From Micromonospora sp. HM5-17 (lineage in GTDB: Bacteria > Actinomycetota > Actinomycetes > Mycobacteriales > Micromonosporaceae), in contig NZ_RJWA01000004.1 in the NCBI RefSeq assembly GCF_003762835.1, forward strand, positions 62,001-126,000: a DNA stretch of 64,000 bases, read 5' to 3'. Shown piece by piece: positions 55,497-64,000 of the stretch. The notes under the pieces were generated by a model, which was given only the letters and a program-made list of their open reading frames with translations, did no database searches and was not told where the DNA came from. Position 1 is the stretch's first letter, and each line of letters starts with the position of its first letter. A program made the position numbers and the translations under genes.

Positions 55497-56471
55497 TCAG
55501 CTCCCCCGACTCTCCAAGGCCAGCTCGACCGCGCTGCGCACCATGGTCGCCGTCGCCGCCTCGTCGGTCATCCACAGCGGTACGGCGCGCACGGTCACCC
55601 CCGGCACCTCGGTCCCGGCATCGGCGGTGTCGACCAGCCAGCCGTCCAGCAGCCCGTCGGCGGAGCGGGCGCCGTACAGGCCGCCGACCCCGGCGGCGGT
55701 GCACGGCACCCCGAGGACGGCGAGGCAGCGGTCCGCCATGCCGCGGACCGGAGCGCCCCCGATGATCGGCGACACCCCGACCACCGAAGCCCGGTTGCCG
55801 GTCAGGGCATCCCGCAGCCCGGGTACGGCGAGGATCGGCGCGATGCTCACCACCGGGTTGCTCGGCGCGAGCAGGACGACGTCCGCGGCGGCGAGCGCGT
55901 CCCGCACCCCGGCGGCCGGCTTGGCGGCCTCGGCGCCGACGAAGACGAAGCGGTGGCTGGGGAGTGTGCCCCGGTGGCGTACCCACCACTCCTGGAAGTG
56001 GATCGCCCGGCGGGATTCCGGCGCGTCGGGGTCGCTCACCACGACGTGGGTTTCCAACCGGTCGTCGGTGGCGGGGAGCAGCCGTATCCCCGGCTGCCAG
56101 CGGGCGCAGAGCGCCTCGGTCACGGCGGAGAGGGGATAGCCGGCGTTGAGCATGGTGGTCCGGACCAGGTGGGTCGCCACGTCCCGGTCACCGAGCCCGA
56201 ACCAGGTCGGCTCCGCGCCGTACGCCGCCAACTCCTCCTTGACCGTCCAGGTCTCGCCGGCCCGACCCCAGCCACGTTCCGGATCTGCGCCGCCGCCCAG
56301 TGTGTACATGACGCTGTCCAGGTCAGGGCAGATCTTCAGACCGTGCATGATCACGTCGTCGCCGACGTTGACCACCGCGGTCACCTCGGCGCCTGCCTCC
56401 CGGGCATACGCACGGACACCGGTGAGGAAGCGGGCTCCGCCGATTCCCCCGGTCAACACCACGATGCGCAT
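55497..56471 (-). CDS. fbiA: 2-phospho-L-lactate/phosphoenolpyruvyl transferase of F420 synthesis
   Basis: A 324-residue CofD/FbiA transferase that joins the phosphoenolpyruvyl- or phospholactyl-guanosine group to Fo, giving (dehydro-)F420-0. The N-terminal VLTGGIGGARFLTGVRA and VNVGDDVIMHGLKICPDLDSVMYTL are diagnostic, as are GLGDRDVATHLVRTTMLNAGYPLS, LLAPSNPVVSIAPIL and GVSPIIGGAPVRGMADRCL. Length is typical. ATG 56471; fbiB follows after a single base, forming the fbiAB operon known in mycobacteria (Rv3261-Rv3262, from memory). It is divergent from a membrane protein gene. Confidence 0.94.
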   Translation of the reverse strand: MRIVVLTGGIGGARFLTGVRAYAREAGAEVTAVVNVGDDVIMHGLKICPDLDSVMYTLGGGADPERGWGRAGETWTVKEELAAYGAEPTWFGLGDRDVATHLVRTTMLNAGYPLSAVTEALCARWQPGIRLLPATDDRLETHVVVSDPDAPESRRAIHFQEWWVRHRGTLPSHRFVFVGAEAAKPAAGVRDALAAADVVLLAPSNPVVSIAPILAVPGLRDALTGNRASVVGVSPIIGGAPVRGMADRCLAVLGVPCTAAGVGGLYGARSADGLLDGWLVDTADAGTEVPGVTVRAVPLWMTDEAATATMVRSAVELALESRGS

Positions 56472-56577
56472 GCCACACATCCTCGCCCATCCGCTCGTCG
56501 CAGGCGGCGGGCGGGTTGGCCGACTAGGCTCAGGCGTCGCGACTGTCCGTACCGTCTGAATCGTCTGAGGGAGAGCC

Positions 56578-57528
56578 GTGACCAACCAGCCCGGGCCCGC
56601 GCCGACCGGGGCACCACAGGCCAGTCAGATCGTTCAACCGTTCCGTGAGCTGATCGCGCTGGTGCTTCTCGGCGCGAACGCCCTCTTCCTGTTCAGCGCG
56701 CTTATCAACCTCTTCTTCGGGTGGCCCGGATCGCAGTTCGACGACCGGGCCCAGAGCTCGTTCTACGACTTCGCCGGCCTGGAAGCGACCCTGCTCCCGC
56801 TGCTCGCCGCCCTGCTCGTCACGCTGCTTCCGCCGGTGGCGCCCCGGGCCCGCCTGATCACCCAGGTGGCGCTCGGTGAGTACGCCGCCTCCGTGCTCTT
56901 CGGCTGGATCACGCTGCTCGCCGGCTTCTTCGGCCGGTTGGCCGAGGCGCAGTTCCAGGACGCGTTCACCTCGGTGCTGGAGCAGGCCGCCAGCATGGCG
57001 ATCCTGGCGGTCGGGGCGCTCCTGGTCTACCAGTTGTGGCGGGTCCACTTCGCCGCGCCGAAGCCCGCGCCACAGCCGGGCGTCTACGGCAATCCGCAGC
57101 AGCCCTACGGACAGCACCCGCCGTACGGTCAGCCGGGCCAGCCGGGGCCGTACGGCCAGCCGGGCGGGGCGTTCCCGGGACAGCCGTACGTCCCCGGTCA
57201 GCCGCAGCCCGGCTACCCGGCCGCCGGCTATCCGCAGGGTCCGGGCGAGGCGGCCGGCTACGGGCAGCCGAGCTACGGCAACCCCGGGTTCGCCGCCCCG
57301 ACCTCGGCGCCGCCGAGTCCCGTCGCGTCGTCGGGGGCGTCGCCGGCGTCCGGCGCACCGGGCGGTCCCGTCACCCCGGACGAGGAGCCCGGGCCCACCC
57401 GGGTGATCTCGCCACGGAGCGGCGGCTCGGAGACGGTCGAGCCGACCCAGCGGATCAACCCGGCGAGCCAGCAGCCGTCGGCGGGTTCGCCACCGCCGCC
57501 GTCCGGTCTGGAGGGTGGTCAGGGGTGA
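56578..57528 (+). CDS. Membrane protein with long Pro/Gly/Tyr-rich tail
   Basis: A 316-residue protein. Four hydrophobic helices lie in residues about 20-155 ([77 protein letters not shown]). The C-terminal 160 residues are Pro/Gly/Gln/Tyr-rich with repeats of the type PYGQPGQPG, probably disordered and cytoplasmic. Function unknown. GTG 56578 has GGGAGAG nearby and TAGGCT at 56525-56530 as a possible -10. It lies between fbiA and fbiC, but nothing in it suggests a role in F420. Confidence 0.6.
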   Translation: MTNQPGPAPTGAPQASQIVQPFRELIALVLLGANALFLFSALINLFFGWPGSQFDDRAQSSFYDFAGLEATLLPLLAALLVTLLPPVAPRARLITQVALGEYAASVLFGWITLLAGFFGRLAEAQFQDAFTSVLEQAASMAILAVGALLVYQLWRVHFAAPKPAPQPGVYGNPQQPYGQHPPYGQPGQPGPYGQPGGAFPGQPYVPGQPQPGYPAAGYPQGPGEAAGYGQPSYGNPGFAAPTSAPPSPVASSGASPASGAPGGPVTPDEEPGPTRVISPRSGGSETVEPTQRINPASQQPSAGSPPPPSGLEGGQG

Positions 57529-57637
57529 GGCCGGTGGCCTCGCGCGGTGCCGGATGTGACAGTTGACACGGCGGGTCTCCGGTCACAGTGGGTCCGTCGG
57601 GCGCAGGGCGGTGGGGCGTACGGCCTAGGCTGCACGA

Positions 57638-60298
57638 GTGGCAGATCGGAGTGACGTCGCGCCGACCACCGCCAGCCTGCGCCGGGCCCTGCGCCGGGCG
57701 GCGGAGGGGCGTGCCCTCGACCAGGACGAGGCGACCGTGTTGCTCGCCGCGCGCGGCGAGTTTCTCGACGAACTCCTGGCGATCGCCGGGCGGCTGCGGG
57801 ACGCCGGGCTGGAGGACGCCGGCAGACCCGGGGTCGTCACCTTCTCCAAGAAGGTCTTCATCCCCCTCACCCGGCTGTGCCGGGACCGCTGCCACTACTG
57901 CACGTTCGCGACGGTGCCGCACCGGCTCCCCGCCGCCTTCCTCGAACGGGACGAGGTGCTGGCGATCGCCGCCGCGGGCGCGGCCCAGGGGTGCAAGGAG
58001 GCGCTCTTCACCCTCGGTGACCGACCCGAGGCGCGGTGGCCCCAGGCCCGGCGGTGGTTGACCGAGCGGGGGTACGACTCCACCCTCGACTACCTGCGGG
58101 CCTGCGCGATCGCCGTACTCGAGGAGACCGGCCTGCTGCCGCACCTCAACCCCGGGGTGCTCTCCTGGGCGGAGCTCCAGCGGCTCAAGCCGGTGGCGCC
58201 GAGCATGGGGATGATGCTGGAGACCACCGCCACCCGGCTCTGGTCGGAGCCGGGTGGCCCGCACTACGGGTCGCCGGACAAGGAACCGGCGGTCCGGCTG
58301 CGGGTTCTCGCCGACGCCGGTCGCGTCGGTGTCCCCTTCACCACCGGCATCCTGATCGGGATCGGCGAGACCCGCGCCGAGCGGGTCGACGCGCTCTTCG
58401 CGATCCGGCGCAGCGCCCGGGAGTACGGCCACATCCAGGAAGTCATCGTGCAGAACTTCCGGGCCAAGCCCGACACGGCGATGCGCGGCATGCCCGACGC
58501 CGAGCTGCACGACCTCGCCGCGACCGTGGCGGTGGCCCGGATCCTGCTCGGGCCGGCGGCCCGGATCCAGGCACCGCCGAACCTGATCGAGGGCGAGTAC
58601 GATCTCCTGCTCCGCGCCGGCATCGACGACTGGGGCGGCGTGTCGCCGGTGACCCCGGACCACGTGAACCCGGAGCGCCCTTGGCCGCACCTGGACGAGC
58701 TGGCGGCCCGGACGGCCGCCGCCGGCTTCACGCTGCGCGAGCGCCTCACCATCTATCCCGAGTACGTCCGCCGGGGCGAGCCCTGGCTCGACCCCCGGTT
58801 GGCGGCGCACGTGGCCGCCCTGGCCGACCCGGCCACCGGACTCGCCCGGGCCGAGGCCCGCCCGGTCGGACGGCCGTGGCAGGAGCCGGACGACGTCTTC
58901 GTCCCGGGCGGTCGGATCGACCTGCACGCCAGCATCGACACCATCGGCCGGACCGGAGACCGACGCGGGGACTTCGACCACGTCTACGGCGACTGGGCCG
59001 AGGTTGGTGCCCGGGTGGCGTCGGCCCGGGAGTCGGTGGCGGGCCCCGCCGACCCGGCCACGGCACCGGCCGTCGCCTCCGGCTCGGCTCCCCACTCCGG
59101 CGCCGGCTCGGCTCCGGGCTCCGGCTCCGGGGCCGCGTCCGGCGCTGTCGCGATCCCGGGTTCGGCCGCCGGGTCCGGCTCCGGTCGGCTCGACAGCGAC
59201 CTGCGCGCTGGGCTGCGGCTGGCGGTCGAGGACCCGGCCGCGCTGTTGGAGCCCCGGCACGAGGCGGCGGCGCTGGCCCTGTTCGCCGCCGACGGGGCGG
59301 CCCTGGACGAGCTGTGTCGGATCGCCGACGACGTCCGTCGCGCGGCGGTCGGCGACGACGTGACGTACGTCGTCAACCGCAACATCAACTTCTCCAACGT
59401 CTGCTACGTCGGGTGCCGGTTCTGCGCCTTCGCCCAGCGGGAGCGAGACGCCGACGCCTACCGGCTCTCGGTGGAGCAGGTCGCCGAGCGGGCGGCGGAG
59501 GCGTGGGCGGCCGGCGCGACCGAGGTCTGCATGCAGGGCGGCATCGATCCGAAGCTGCCGGTCACCGCGTACGCCGATCTGGTGCGGGCGGTCAAGGCCC
59601 GGGTGCCCGGTATGCACGTGCACGCGTACTCTCCGATGGAGATCGTCACCGGTGCGGCCAAGGCCGGCGTGTCGATCCGGGACTGGCTGACCGAGCTACG
59701 GGACGCCGGCCTGGACACCATCCCCGGGACCGCCGCCGAGATCCTCGACGACGAGGTGCGCTGGGTCCTGACCAAGGGCAAGCTGCCGGCCGCCACCTGG
59801 GTCGAGGTGGTCACCACCGCGCACGAGCTGGGGATTCGCTCCAGCTCCACGATGATGTACGGCCACGTCGACCATCCGCGACAGTGGCTGGCCCACTTCC
59901 GGGTCCTGGCCGGGATCCAGGACCGGACCGGTGGCTTCACCGAGTTCGTGGCGTTGCCGTTCGTCCACACCAACGCCCCGATCTACCTCGCCGGTATCGC
60001 CCGGCCCGGTCCCACCTGGCGGGAGAACCGTGTCGTGCACGCGATGGCCCGGCTGTTGCTGCACGGACGGATCGCCAACATCCAGTGCTCCTGGGTCAAG
60101 CTCGGCGACGCGGGCGCGGCCGAACTGCTCCGCGGCGGCTGCAACGACCTGGGCGGGACGCTGATGGAGGAGACCATCTCCCGGATGGCGGGCTCGGGCC
60201 ACGGCTCGGCGCGGACGGTGGCCCAGCTGGAACGGATCGCGGCGGCGGCGGGCCGACCGGCCCGCCGGCGGACCACCGTGTACGAACGCGTCGGCTGA
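57638..60298 (+). CDS. fbiC: FO synthase (CofG-CofH fusion)
   Basis: An 886-residue bifunctional radical-SAM enzyme making the deazaflavin Fo, precursor of F420, from tyrosine and 5-amino-6-ribitylamino-uracil. The N-terminal CofG half binds a 4Fe-4S cluster through C81, C85 and C88 ([11 protein letters not shown]). The C-terminal CofH half binds another through C589, C593 and C596 ([12 protein letters not shown]). A low-complexity Gly/Ser/Ala linker of about 55 residues (nt 59030-59190) joins them. GTG 57638 is supported by TAGGCT (57626-57631) 6 nt upstream, a leaderless start. In mycobacteria fbiC lies far from fbiAB, from memory; here they are about 1.2 kb apart. Confidence 0.96.
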   Translation: MADRSDVAPTTASLRRALRRAAEGRALDQDEATVLLAARGEFLDELLAIAGRLRDAGLEDAGRPGVVTFSKKVFIPLTRLCRDRCHYCTFATVPHRLPAAFLERDEVLAIAAAGAAQGCKEALFTLGDRPEARWPQARRWLTERGYDSTLDYLRACAIAVLEETGLLPHLNPGVLSWAELQRLKPVAPSMGMMLETTATRLWSEPGGPHYGSPDKEPAVRLRVLADAGRVGVPFTTGILIGIGETRAERVDALFAIRRSAREYGHIQEVIVQNFRAKPDTAMRGMPDAELHDLAATVAVARILLGPAARIQAPPNLIEGEYDLLLRAGIDDWGGVSPVTPDHVNPERPWPHLDELAARTAAAGFTLRERLTIYPEYVRRGEPWLDPRLAAHVAALADPATGLARAEARPVGRPWQEPDDVFVPGGRIDLHASIDTIGRTGDRRGDFDHVYGDWAEVGARVASARESVAGPADPATAPAVASGSAPHSGAGSAPGSGSGAASGAVAIPGSAAGSGSGRLDSDLRAGLRLAVEDPAALLEPRHEAAALALFAADGAALDELCRIADDVRRAAVGDDVTYVVNRNINFSNVCYVGCRFCAFAQRERDADAYRLSVEQVAERAAEAWAAGATEVCMQGGIDPKLPVTAYADLVRAVKARVPGMHVHAYSPMEIVTGAAKAGVSIRDWLTELRDAGLDTIPGTAAEILDDEVRWVLTKGKLPAATWVEVVTTAHELGIRSSSTMMYGHVDHPRQWLAHFRVLAGIQDRTGGFTEFVALPFVHTNAPIYLAGIARPGPTWRENRVVHAMARLLLHGRIANIQCSWVKLGDAGAAELLRGGCNDLGGTLMEETISRMAGSGHGSARTVAQLERIAAAAGRPARRRTTVYERVG

Positions 60299-60499
60299 GC
60301 TGTCCGGTCGGAGGTTGCCAGCATGCCGGTCGATCGGTCGGCCAGGCGACACGCCGACGTCGCCACGCCGATTTCCGACCCAACTCGCCGGGCGCGCGTT
60401 ACCCGCACCGGGTCTGAATCGATAGGCCCGGGTGCGAGACCGCGATGACTCGACAGTCGTCCGGGCACGCGGAGGGTGGCTCCACTTAGCAGGTTCGGC

Positions 60500-60529
60500 T
60501 TGACGACGCACGTATAACACGCGTGTAAT
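60500..60529 (+). promoter_or_regulatory. Candidate whiB promoter with a palindrome over its -10 region
   Basis: TTGACG (60500-60505) and TGTAAT (60524-60529) are 18 bp apart. The palindrome ACACGCGTGT (60517-60526) overlaps the -10 side and might bind a regulator. The remaining 346-bp spacer after fbiC (60299-60499 and 60530-60636) shows nothing else. Confidence 0.5.
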
Positions 60530-60644
60530 TTCAGTGGGGTTGTCCGTACGGAGCGCACCAAATCGCTACCGGGCGGACAAACACGCCTTCCGCGTGGGGG
60601 GTTGCGCCGGCTGCCATGCCGGTGCGCGAGAAGGAGGCAACTGG

Positions 60645-60902
60645 ATGGACGGCCGACTCGAGGTGGCCGACCTACTCGGCAACGCTCCGGAGTGGCAAGA
60701 GCGCGCGCTGTGCTCGCAGACCGACCCGGAGGCGTTCTTTCCCGAGAAGGGCGGTTCCACCCGCGAGGCGAAGCGAATCTGCTCCCGCTGCGAGGTCAAG
60801 GCCGAGTGCCTGGAGTACGCGCTCGGACACGACGAACGGTTCGGCATCTGGGGCGGACTGTCCGAACGCGAACGGCGCAAGCTGAAGCGTCGGGTCGCCT
60901 GA
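60645..60902 (+). CDS. whiB: WhiB-family iron-sulfur transcriptional regulator (WhiB2/WhmD type)
   Basis: An 85-residue Wbl protein. The four cluster cysteines are C23, C46, C49 and C55 (ALCSQTD and RICSRCEVKAECLEYAL). GIWGG at 67-71 is the turn that contacts sigma factor region 4, and the C-terminus ERRKLKRRVA is the basic DNA-binding tail. WhiB controls sporulation septation in Streptomyces and WhmD/WhiB2 division in mycobacteria; position next to fbiAB and the zincin/DUF3499 pair matches whiB2 from memory (Rv3260c). ATG 60645 has AAGGAGG 7 nt upstream. Confidence 0.92.
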   Translation: MDGRLEVADLLGNAPEWQERALCSQTDPEAFFPEKGGSTREAKRICSRCEVKAECLEYALGHDERFGIWGGLSERERRKLKRRVA

Positions 60903-60911
60903 GCGGGCGAC

Positions 60912-60940
60912 GACCCGGGCGGTTGGGGGCCGCCCGGGTC
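60912..60940. terminator. 11-bp perfect hairpin after whiB
   Basis: GACCCGGGCGG (60912-60922) pairs with CCGCCCGGGTC (60930-60940) around loop TTGGGGG, 9 nt after the whiB stop. Confidence 0.75.
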
Positions 60941-61096
60941 CGGCGCCGGCCCGGGCCCGCGAGGGGGCGCGGCCGGGCGGCGACCGCCGGAGCGCCGGGA
61001 GACCCGCGGGTGAGCGGCTGCGGGACATCGAGCCCGGCGCGACACCCACCACGGCCGGTCGTCACCCCGCCGCCGGACGAACCCGCCACGCGACGG

Positions 61097-61552
61097 TCAG
61101 GCCAGTTCGTCCGGATCGATGCCGAGCAGGTTAGCCACCTGCTCGATGATCACGTCGTGTACCAGGTCGGCGAGATCCTCGCGGTCGATGGCCCGGAACT
61201 CCAGGGGCCGGCGGTAGAGCACGATCCTCGGCGGCACCTCCTGCCGCCCGGGTCGGCCGGGCAGGAGCCGGGCGAGCGGAACCTCCCCGTCCTCCAGGAC
61301 ATCCGAGTCGTACACGTTCAGCTCCGGCGGGACGTCCTCGACCGCGAACTCGACGCCCGCCAGTTCCTTCGCGAACCGCCGTTCGAGGGTCTCCACCGTG
61401 TCCAGCACAAGATCGTCGAAGATCTCGGACTTGGTCCGGGCGAGCGGCACGGTGGCCGGGACCAGGCGCCCGCGCAGGCCGCGCCCGTGCCGATCACGGC
61501 GGGCCCGGCGCCCGTTGCCCGGGCGGCGGTTCTCCGGACTGGTCATCTGCAC
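61097..61552 (-). CDS. Metallopeptidase-family (zincin-1) protein with altered metal motif
   Basis: A 151-residue protein of the family annotated as metallopeptidase (PF06262-like; counterpart Rv3259 from memory). A basic N-terminal 35 residues precede FDDLVLDTVETLERRFAKELAGVEFAVEDVPP and the conserved IVLYRRPLEFRAI. Where the family has HEIAHHFG-like zinc residues, this protein reads IEQVANLLGI (E137, Q138, N141), so the HExxH metal site appears lost by direct alignment of the flanking residues. It may be a non-catalytic binding protein. ATG 61552. It is convergent with whiB and divergent from the DUF3499 gene. Confidence 0.78.
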   Translation of the reverse strand: MQMTSPENRRPGNGRRARRDRHGRGLRGRLVPATVPLARTKSEIFDDLVLDTVETLERRFAKELAGVEFAVEDVPPELNVYDSDVLEDGEVPLARLLPGRPGRQEVPPRIVLYRRPLEFRAIDREDLADLVHDVIIEQVANLLGIDPDELA

Positions 61553-61832
61553 CCCGCTTCACTCGTGGCGGGCGTCCCGCCCACCCACGACAGGGTAGCC
61601 CCGGGTCGGACGGCGCCGACCGGCGGATTCGGCCGTGTCGGGAAGCGGCGCGCCGCAGTTCCGGCGCCCGGGGGGCGGGAGGCGTCGACCGGTCCGCCAA
61701 CGCCGGGGCGGCGCCCCCGGCCGCAGGCCCGCGGGCCCCGCCACGCCGGCTTCCCGAACTGTGATCACACTTACCGGCGTGTCGCAGGCCCAAGAGCGGT
61801 CCCGGAGCCGGTATTGGAGATACCGTGCCGCC

Positions 61833-62204
61833 GTGAGGTCACCACGGCGTTGCTCCCGCAACGGCTGCCCCCGACAAGCCGTCGCCACGCTGACCTATGT
61901 CTATAACGAGTCGACCGCGGTGGTCGGTCCCCTCGCCGCCTTCGCCGAGCCGCACACGTACGACCTCTGCGAGCCGCACGCCCGGAACCTGACGGCTCCG
62001 CGGGGTTGGGAGGTGGTCCGGCACGAGGGCGAGTTCGAGCCCCCGCCCCCGACCACCGACGACCTCGTGGCGCTCGCCGAGGCGGTCCGCGAGGCGGCCC
62101 GCCCGGCGCCGCCCCGGCCACCGGAGAGCGCGGAGACCGACCCGCACGCCGGGCCCCAGACCGGCCGGCGTGGCCACCTTCGGGTCATCCCGCCGAGCTA
62201 CTAG
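61833..62204 (+). CDS. DUF3499 family protein
   Basis: A 123-residue protein with the DUF3499 pattern: RRCSRNGCPRQAVATLTYVYNESTAVVGPLA, then EPHTYDLCEPHARNLTAPRGWEVVR. C7, C12, C46 and H49 are placed to bind a zinc ion. The C-terminal half is acidic and Pro-rich. Function unknown; conserved beside whiB2 and the zincin-like gene in mycobacteria from memory (Rv3258c). GTG 61833 is used because the family homology begins there; a GGAGA lies 11 nt upstream. Confidence 0.85.
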   Translation: MRSPRRCSRNGCPRQAVATLTYVYNESTAVVGPLAAFAEPHTYDLCEPHARNLTAPRGWEVVRHEGEFEPPPPTTDDLVALAEAVREAARPAPPRPPESAETDPHAGPQTGRRGHLRVIPPSY

Positions 62205-62227
62205 CGCTCCGGCTGCTCTCGTCGCGC

Positions 62228-62251
62228 CCGGGGCAGTGAGGGCTGCCCCGG
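62228..62251 (+). terminator. 9-bp perfect hairpin after the DUF3499 gene
   Basis: CCGGGGCAG (62228-62236) pairs with CTGCCCCGG (62243-62251) around a 6-nt loop, 24 nt after the stop. The remaining spacer to potD, 62252-62470, shows nothing recognisable. Confidence 0.65.
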
Positions 62252-62484
62252 CGCCTGCTGGGGTACGCCCCATTCGCCCCGATTCGCCGCGGTAGCCTCG
62301 TCGCGTCCCACCGCCCGGCCCGGCCGACCGGCGTCCCGGTGGCCGCCGTCACGCCGATACCCGTTCGGGGATCCCCCGGGGTACATGCCACTATCTCCAC
62401 CTGATCGGATCTCCCGCGACGCCTCCGGCCAGCGGGCCGACTCGCGTACCCACCCCGTCGGCACGACCTGCGAGGAGCCGCCCC

Positions 62485-63675
62485 ATGCGTACCCGTCCCC
62501 GCCCCCTGCCGCCGCTGCCCCGGCGCACCCTGCTCCGCGGGGTGGCCGGCTCGGCGGCGCTGCTGGCCACCGGCGCCCTCCTCGGCTGCGGGACGAGGGG
62601 CGCCCGGCAGACCGCGGCGAGCTGCGTCAGCGAGGACCTCTCCGGCACGGAGAAGAAGCTCGTCTTCTCCAACTGGCCCCAGTATCTCGACGTGGCCGAG
62701 GACGACGCGTCGAGACGACCCACCCTGGAGGCGTTCCAGGCCCGCAGCGGCATCCAGGTGACGTACACCGAGGACATCAACGACAACAACGAGTTCTTCG
62801 GCAAGATTCGGCCCCAGCTCGCCGCGTGCGAGCCGATCGGCCGGGACATCATCGTGCTCAGCGACTGGATGGCGGCCCGGATGATCGGGCTCGGCTGGGT
62901 TCAGCGCCTCGACCCGGCCCGGATCCCGAACGTCGGCCGGAACCTGCTGCCCTCGCTGCGCGACCGGGGGTACGACCGGGACAACGTCTTCGCCATTCCG
63001 TGGCAGTGCGGCCTGGCGGGGCTCGCGTACAACGGGAAGGTGGCCAAGGAGGTCCGCACCGTCGACGAACTGCTCACCCGTCCCGACCTGAAGGGTCGGG
63101 TGACCGTGCTCAGCGAGATGCGCGACACGATCGGGCTGATCCTGGCGGCGAACGGGCACGACCCGTCGAACTTCACCGCGGCGCAGTTCGACGAGGCGCT
63201 GGCCACGCTCAAGCGGGCCGTCGACAGTGGACAGATCCGGCGCTTCACCGGCAACGACTACGCCCCGGAGCTGGCCAGGGGCGACATCGCCGCCTGCTTC
63301 GCCTGGTCGGGCGACGTCATCCAGCTCGCCGCCGAGGACGAGCGGATCCGGTTCGTGGCGCCGGAGTCGGGGGCGATGCTCTACTCCGACGACATGCTGG
63401 TGCCGAACCGGGCGACCCACCGGGCGCACGCCGAGGCGCTCATGGACTACTACTACGAGCCGGCGGTCGCCGCCCAGCTCGCGGCGTACGTCAACTACAT
63501 CTGCCCCGTGCAGGGCGCCCAGGCCGAGATGGAGAAGATCGCCCCGGAGCTGGCGAACAACCCGTTGATCTTCCCGGACGAGGCGCTACAGGCCCGGTCG
63601 AAGATGTTCATGACGCTCAGCGAGGCGCAGGAACGCGAGTACGAGTCGAAGTTCCAGCAGGTCATGGGGGGTTAG
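62485..63675 (+). CDS. potD: Polyamine-type ABC transporter substrate-binding lipoprotein
   Basis: A 396-residue extracytoplasmic solute-binding protein of the spermidine/putrescine (PotD/PotF) family. A twin arginine (RR 13-14) precedes a hydrophobic segment with lipobox GALLGC (lipid-bearing C35), so it is a lipoprotein, perhaps exported by Tat. Family features include [12 protein letters not shown] (the W/Y that stack on the polyamine), [39 protein letters not shown], and [14 protein letters not shown]. The actual ligand may be another cation or amino acid. ATG 62485 has GAGGAG 7 nt upstream. The ATPase gene starts 3 nt after its stop, so it begins a potDA... operon. Confidence 0.88.
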   Translation: MRTRPRPLPPLPRRTLLRGVAGSAALLATGALLGCGTRGARQTAASCVSEDLSGTEKKLVFSNWPQYLDVAEDDASRRPTLEAFQARSGIQVTYTEDINDNNEFFGKIRPQLAACEPIGRDIIVLSDWMAARMIGLGWVQRLDPARIPNVGRNLLPSLRDRGYDRDNVFAIPWQCGLAGLAYNGKVAKEVRTVDELLTRPDLKGRVTVLSEMRDTIGLILAANGHDPSNFTAAQFDEALATLKRAVDSGQIRRFTGNDYAPELARGDIAACFAWSGDVIQLAAEDERIRFVAPESGAMLYSDDMLVPNRATHRAHAEALMDYYYEPAVAAQLAAYVNYICPVQGAQAEMEKIAPELANNPLIFPDEALQARSKMFMTLSEAQEREYESKFQQVMGG

Positions 63676-63677
63676 CG

Positions 63678-64000
63678 GTGGAGAGTGCGCAGCCGGGGGC
63701 GCGCCTGCGCCTGATCGAGCTGACCAAGCGGTTCGGCGGCGTCACCGCCGTGGACCAGCTCGACCTGACCGTGGCGGCGGGGACGTACTTCGCCCTGCTC
63801 GGGCCGTCGGGCTGCGGCAAGACCACCACGCTGCGGATGGTGGCCGGACTGGAGGAACCCACCCGGGGCCGGATCCTCCTCGACGAGGAGGAGATCACCG
63901 AGCTGCGGCCGTACCGGCGGCCGGTGAACACCGTCTTCCAGAGCTACGCGCTCTTCCCCCACCTGGACGTCTTCGAGAACGTCGCGTTCGGGCTGCGCCG
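63678..64000 (+). CDS. potA: ABC transporter ATP-binding protein (PotA type), cut by the window edge
   Basis: The first 107 codons of an ABC ATPase, open to the right edge. Walker A is GPSGCGKTT at residues 42-50, and the Q-loop region is [24 protein letters not shown], typical of polyamine/iron/sugar importer ATPases (PotA, FbpC, MalK). Walker B, the signature motif and the regulatory C-terminal domain lie outside the window. GTG 63678 starts 3 nt after the potD stop. The companion permease genes are expected just beyond the window. Confidence 0.88.
   Translation, partial: MESAQPGARLRLIELTKRFGGVTAVDQLDLTVAAGTYFALLGPSGCGKTTTLRMVAGLEEPTRGRILLDEEEITELRPYRRPVNTVFQSYALFPHLDVFENVAFGLR

Noticed and set aside
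59030-59190. Frameshift or insertion between the CofG and CofH halves
   Set aside because: The Gly/Ser/Ala-rich segment is in frame and reads as a flexible linker; both halves are intact.
57455-59623. 722-codon minus frame opposite fbiC
   Set aside because: fbiC has both cysteine motifs and full length; the minus frame is Val/Gly/Asp/His-rich noise.

Overview
The window is very G+C-rich actinobacterial chromosome with no mobile element, CRISPR array or phage gene. Gene content points to a spore-forming actinomycete, most likely of the family Micromonosporaceae: mycothiol amidase (mca), a complete F420 biosynthesis set (fbiA, fbiB, fbiC), a WhiB2-type regulator, a SigE-family sigma factor, TIGR03089, DUF3499 and an SCO7613-type giant membrane protein. 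The family is an inference from gene content; no search was run.

Layout. 1-6.4 kb: end of a type II NADH dehydrogenase, a SAM methyltransferase, a GT-C-like membrane protein, tRNA-Leu(UAA), and two tandem Bax-inhibitor-1 genes. 6.4-31.9 kb: a block whose order resembles, from memory, M. tuberculosis Rv1074c-Rv1084: thiolase, SGNH hydrolases, cystathionine beta-synthase, (rnz, msrA, a nuclease-like lipoprotein and a HIT protein interposed), metB, amidase, ilvA, greA, a DUF4307 protein, mca, a small membrane protein and a YyaL-type thioredoxin-domain protein. It is interrupted at 25.3-29.8 kb by a c-di-GMP (GGDEF-EAL) gene, a lower-G+C DUF4265-like fragment, and a divergent HxlR regulator/LUD-domain pair. 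31.9-62.2 kb: a second block resembling Rv3276c-Rv3258c: purK-purE, a 1678-residue membrane protein, UDP-glucose dehydrogenase, a sigma factor with a coupled membrane protein, acyl-CoA dehydrogenase, small membrane proteins, thioesterase, acetoacetyl-CoA ligase, TIGR03089, a glycosyltransferase, mannose-1-phosphate guanylyltransferase, Nudix, a DUF5937 regulator, fbiB-fbiA, fbiC, whiB, a zincin-like protein and DUF3499. 62.5 kb to the right edge: the start of a polyamine-type ABC transporter (potD, potA).

How the genes work together. cbs and metB form the trans-sulphuration arm of cysteine/methionine metabolism, with mca adding thiol detoxification. purK and purE are consecutive purine steps. 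fbiC makes Fo, and FbiA/FbiB turn it into F420. manC, ugd and the GT4 enzyme supply sugars for the cell surface.

Regulation. Eleven genes have a TANNNT box 5-8 nt before the start codon, which suggests leaderless mRNAs. Strong inverted repeats lie between most convergent genes. The most unusual signals are: a mini-gene upstream of rnz in which a good promoter is followed at once by a 15-nt near-complete complement of the 16S rRNA 3' end and a 12- to 15-codon reading frame (14522-14621); overlapping back-to-back leaderless promoters between the HIT gene and metB; a folded element upstream of the c-di-GMP gene; a 17-bp tandem duplication of a -10 box; operator-like palindromes at 7798 and 53008; a shortened C-terminal half of FbiB; and a metallopeptidase-family protein without its metal-binding motif.
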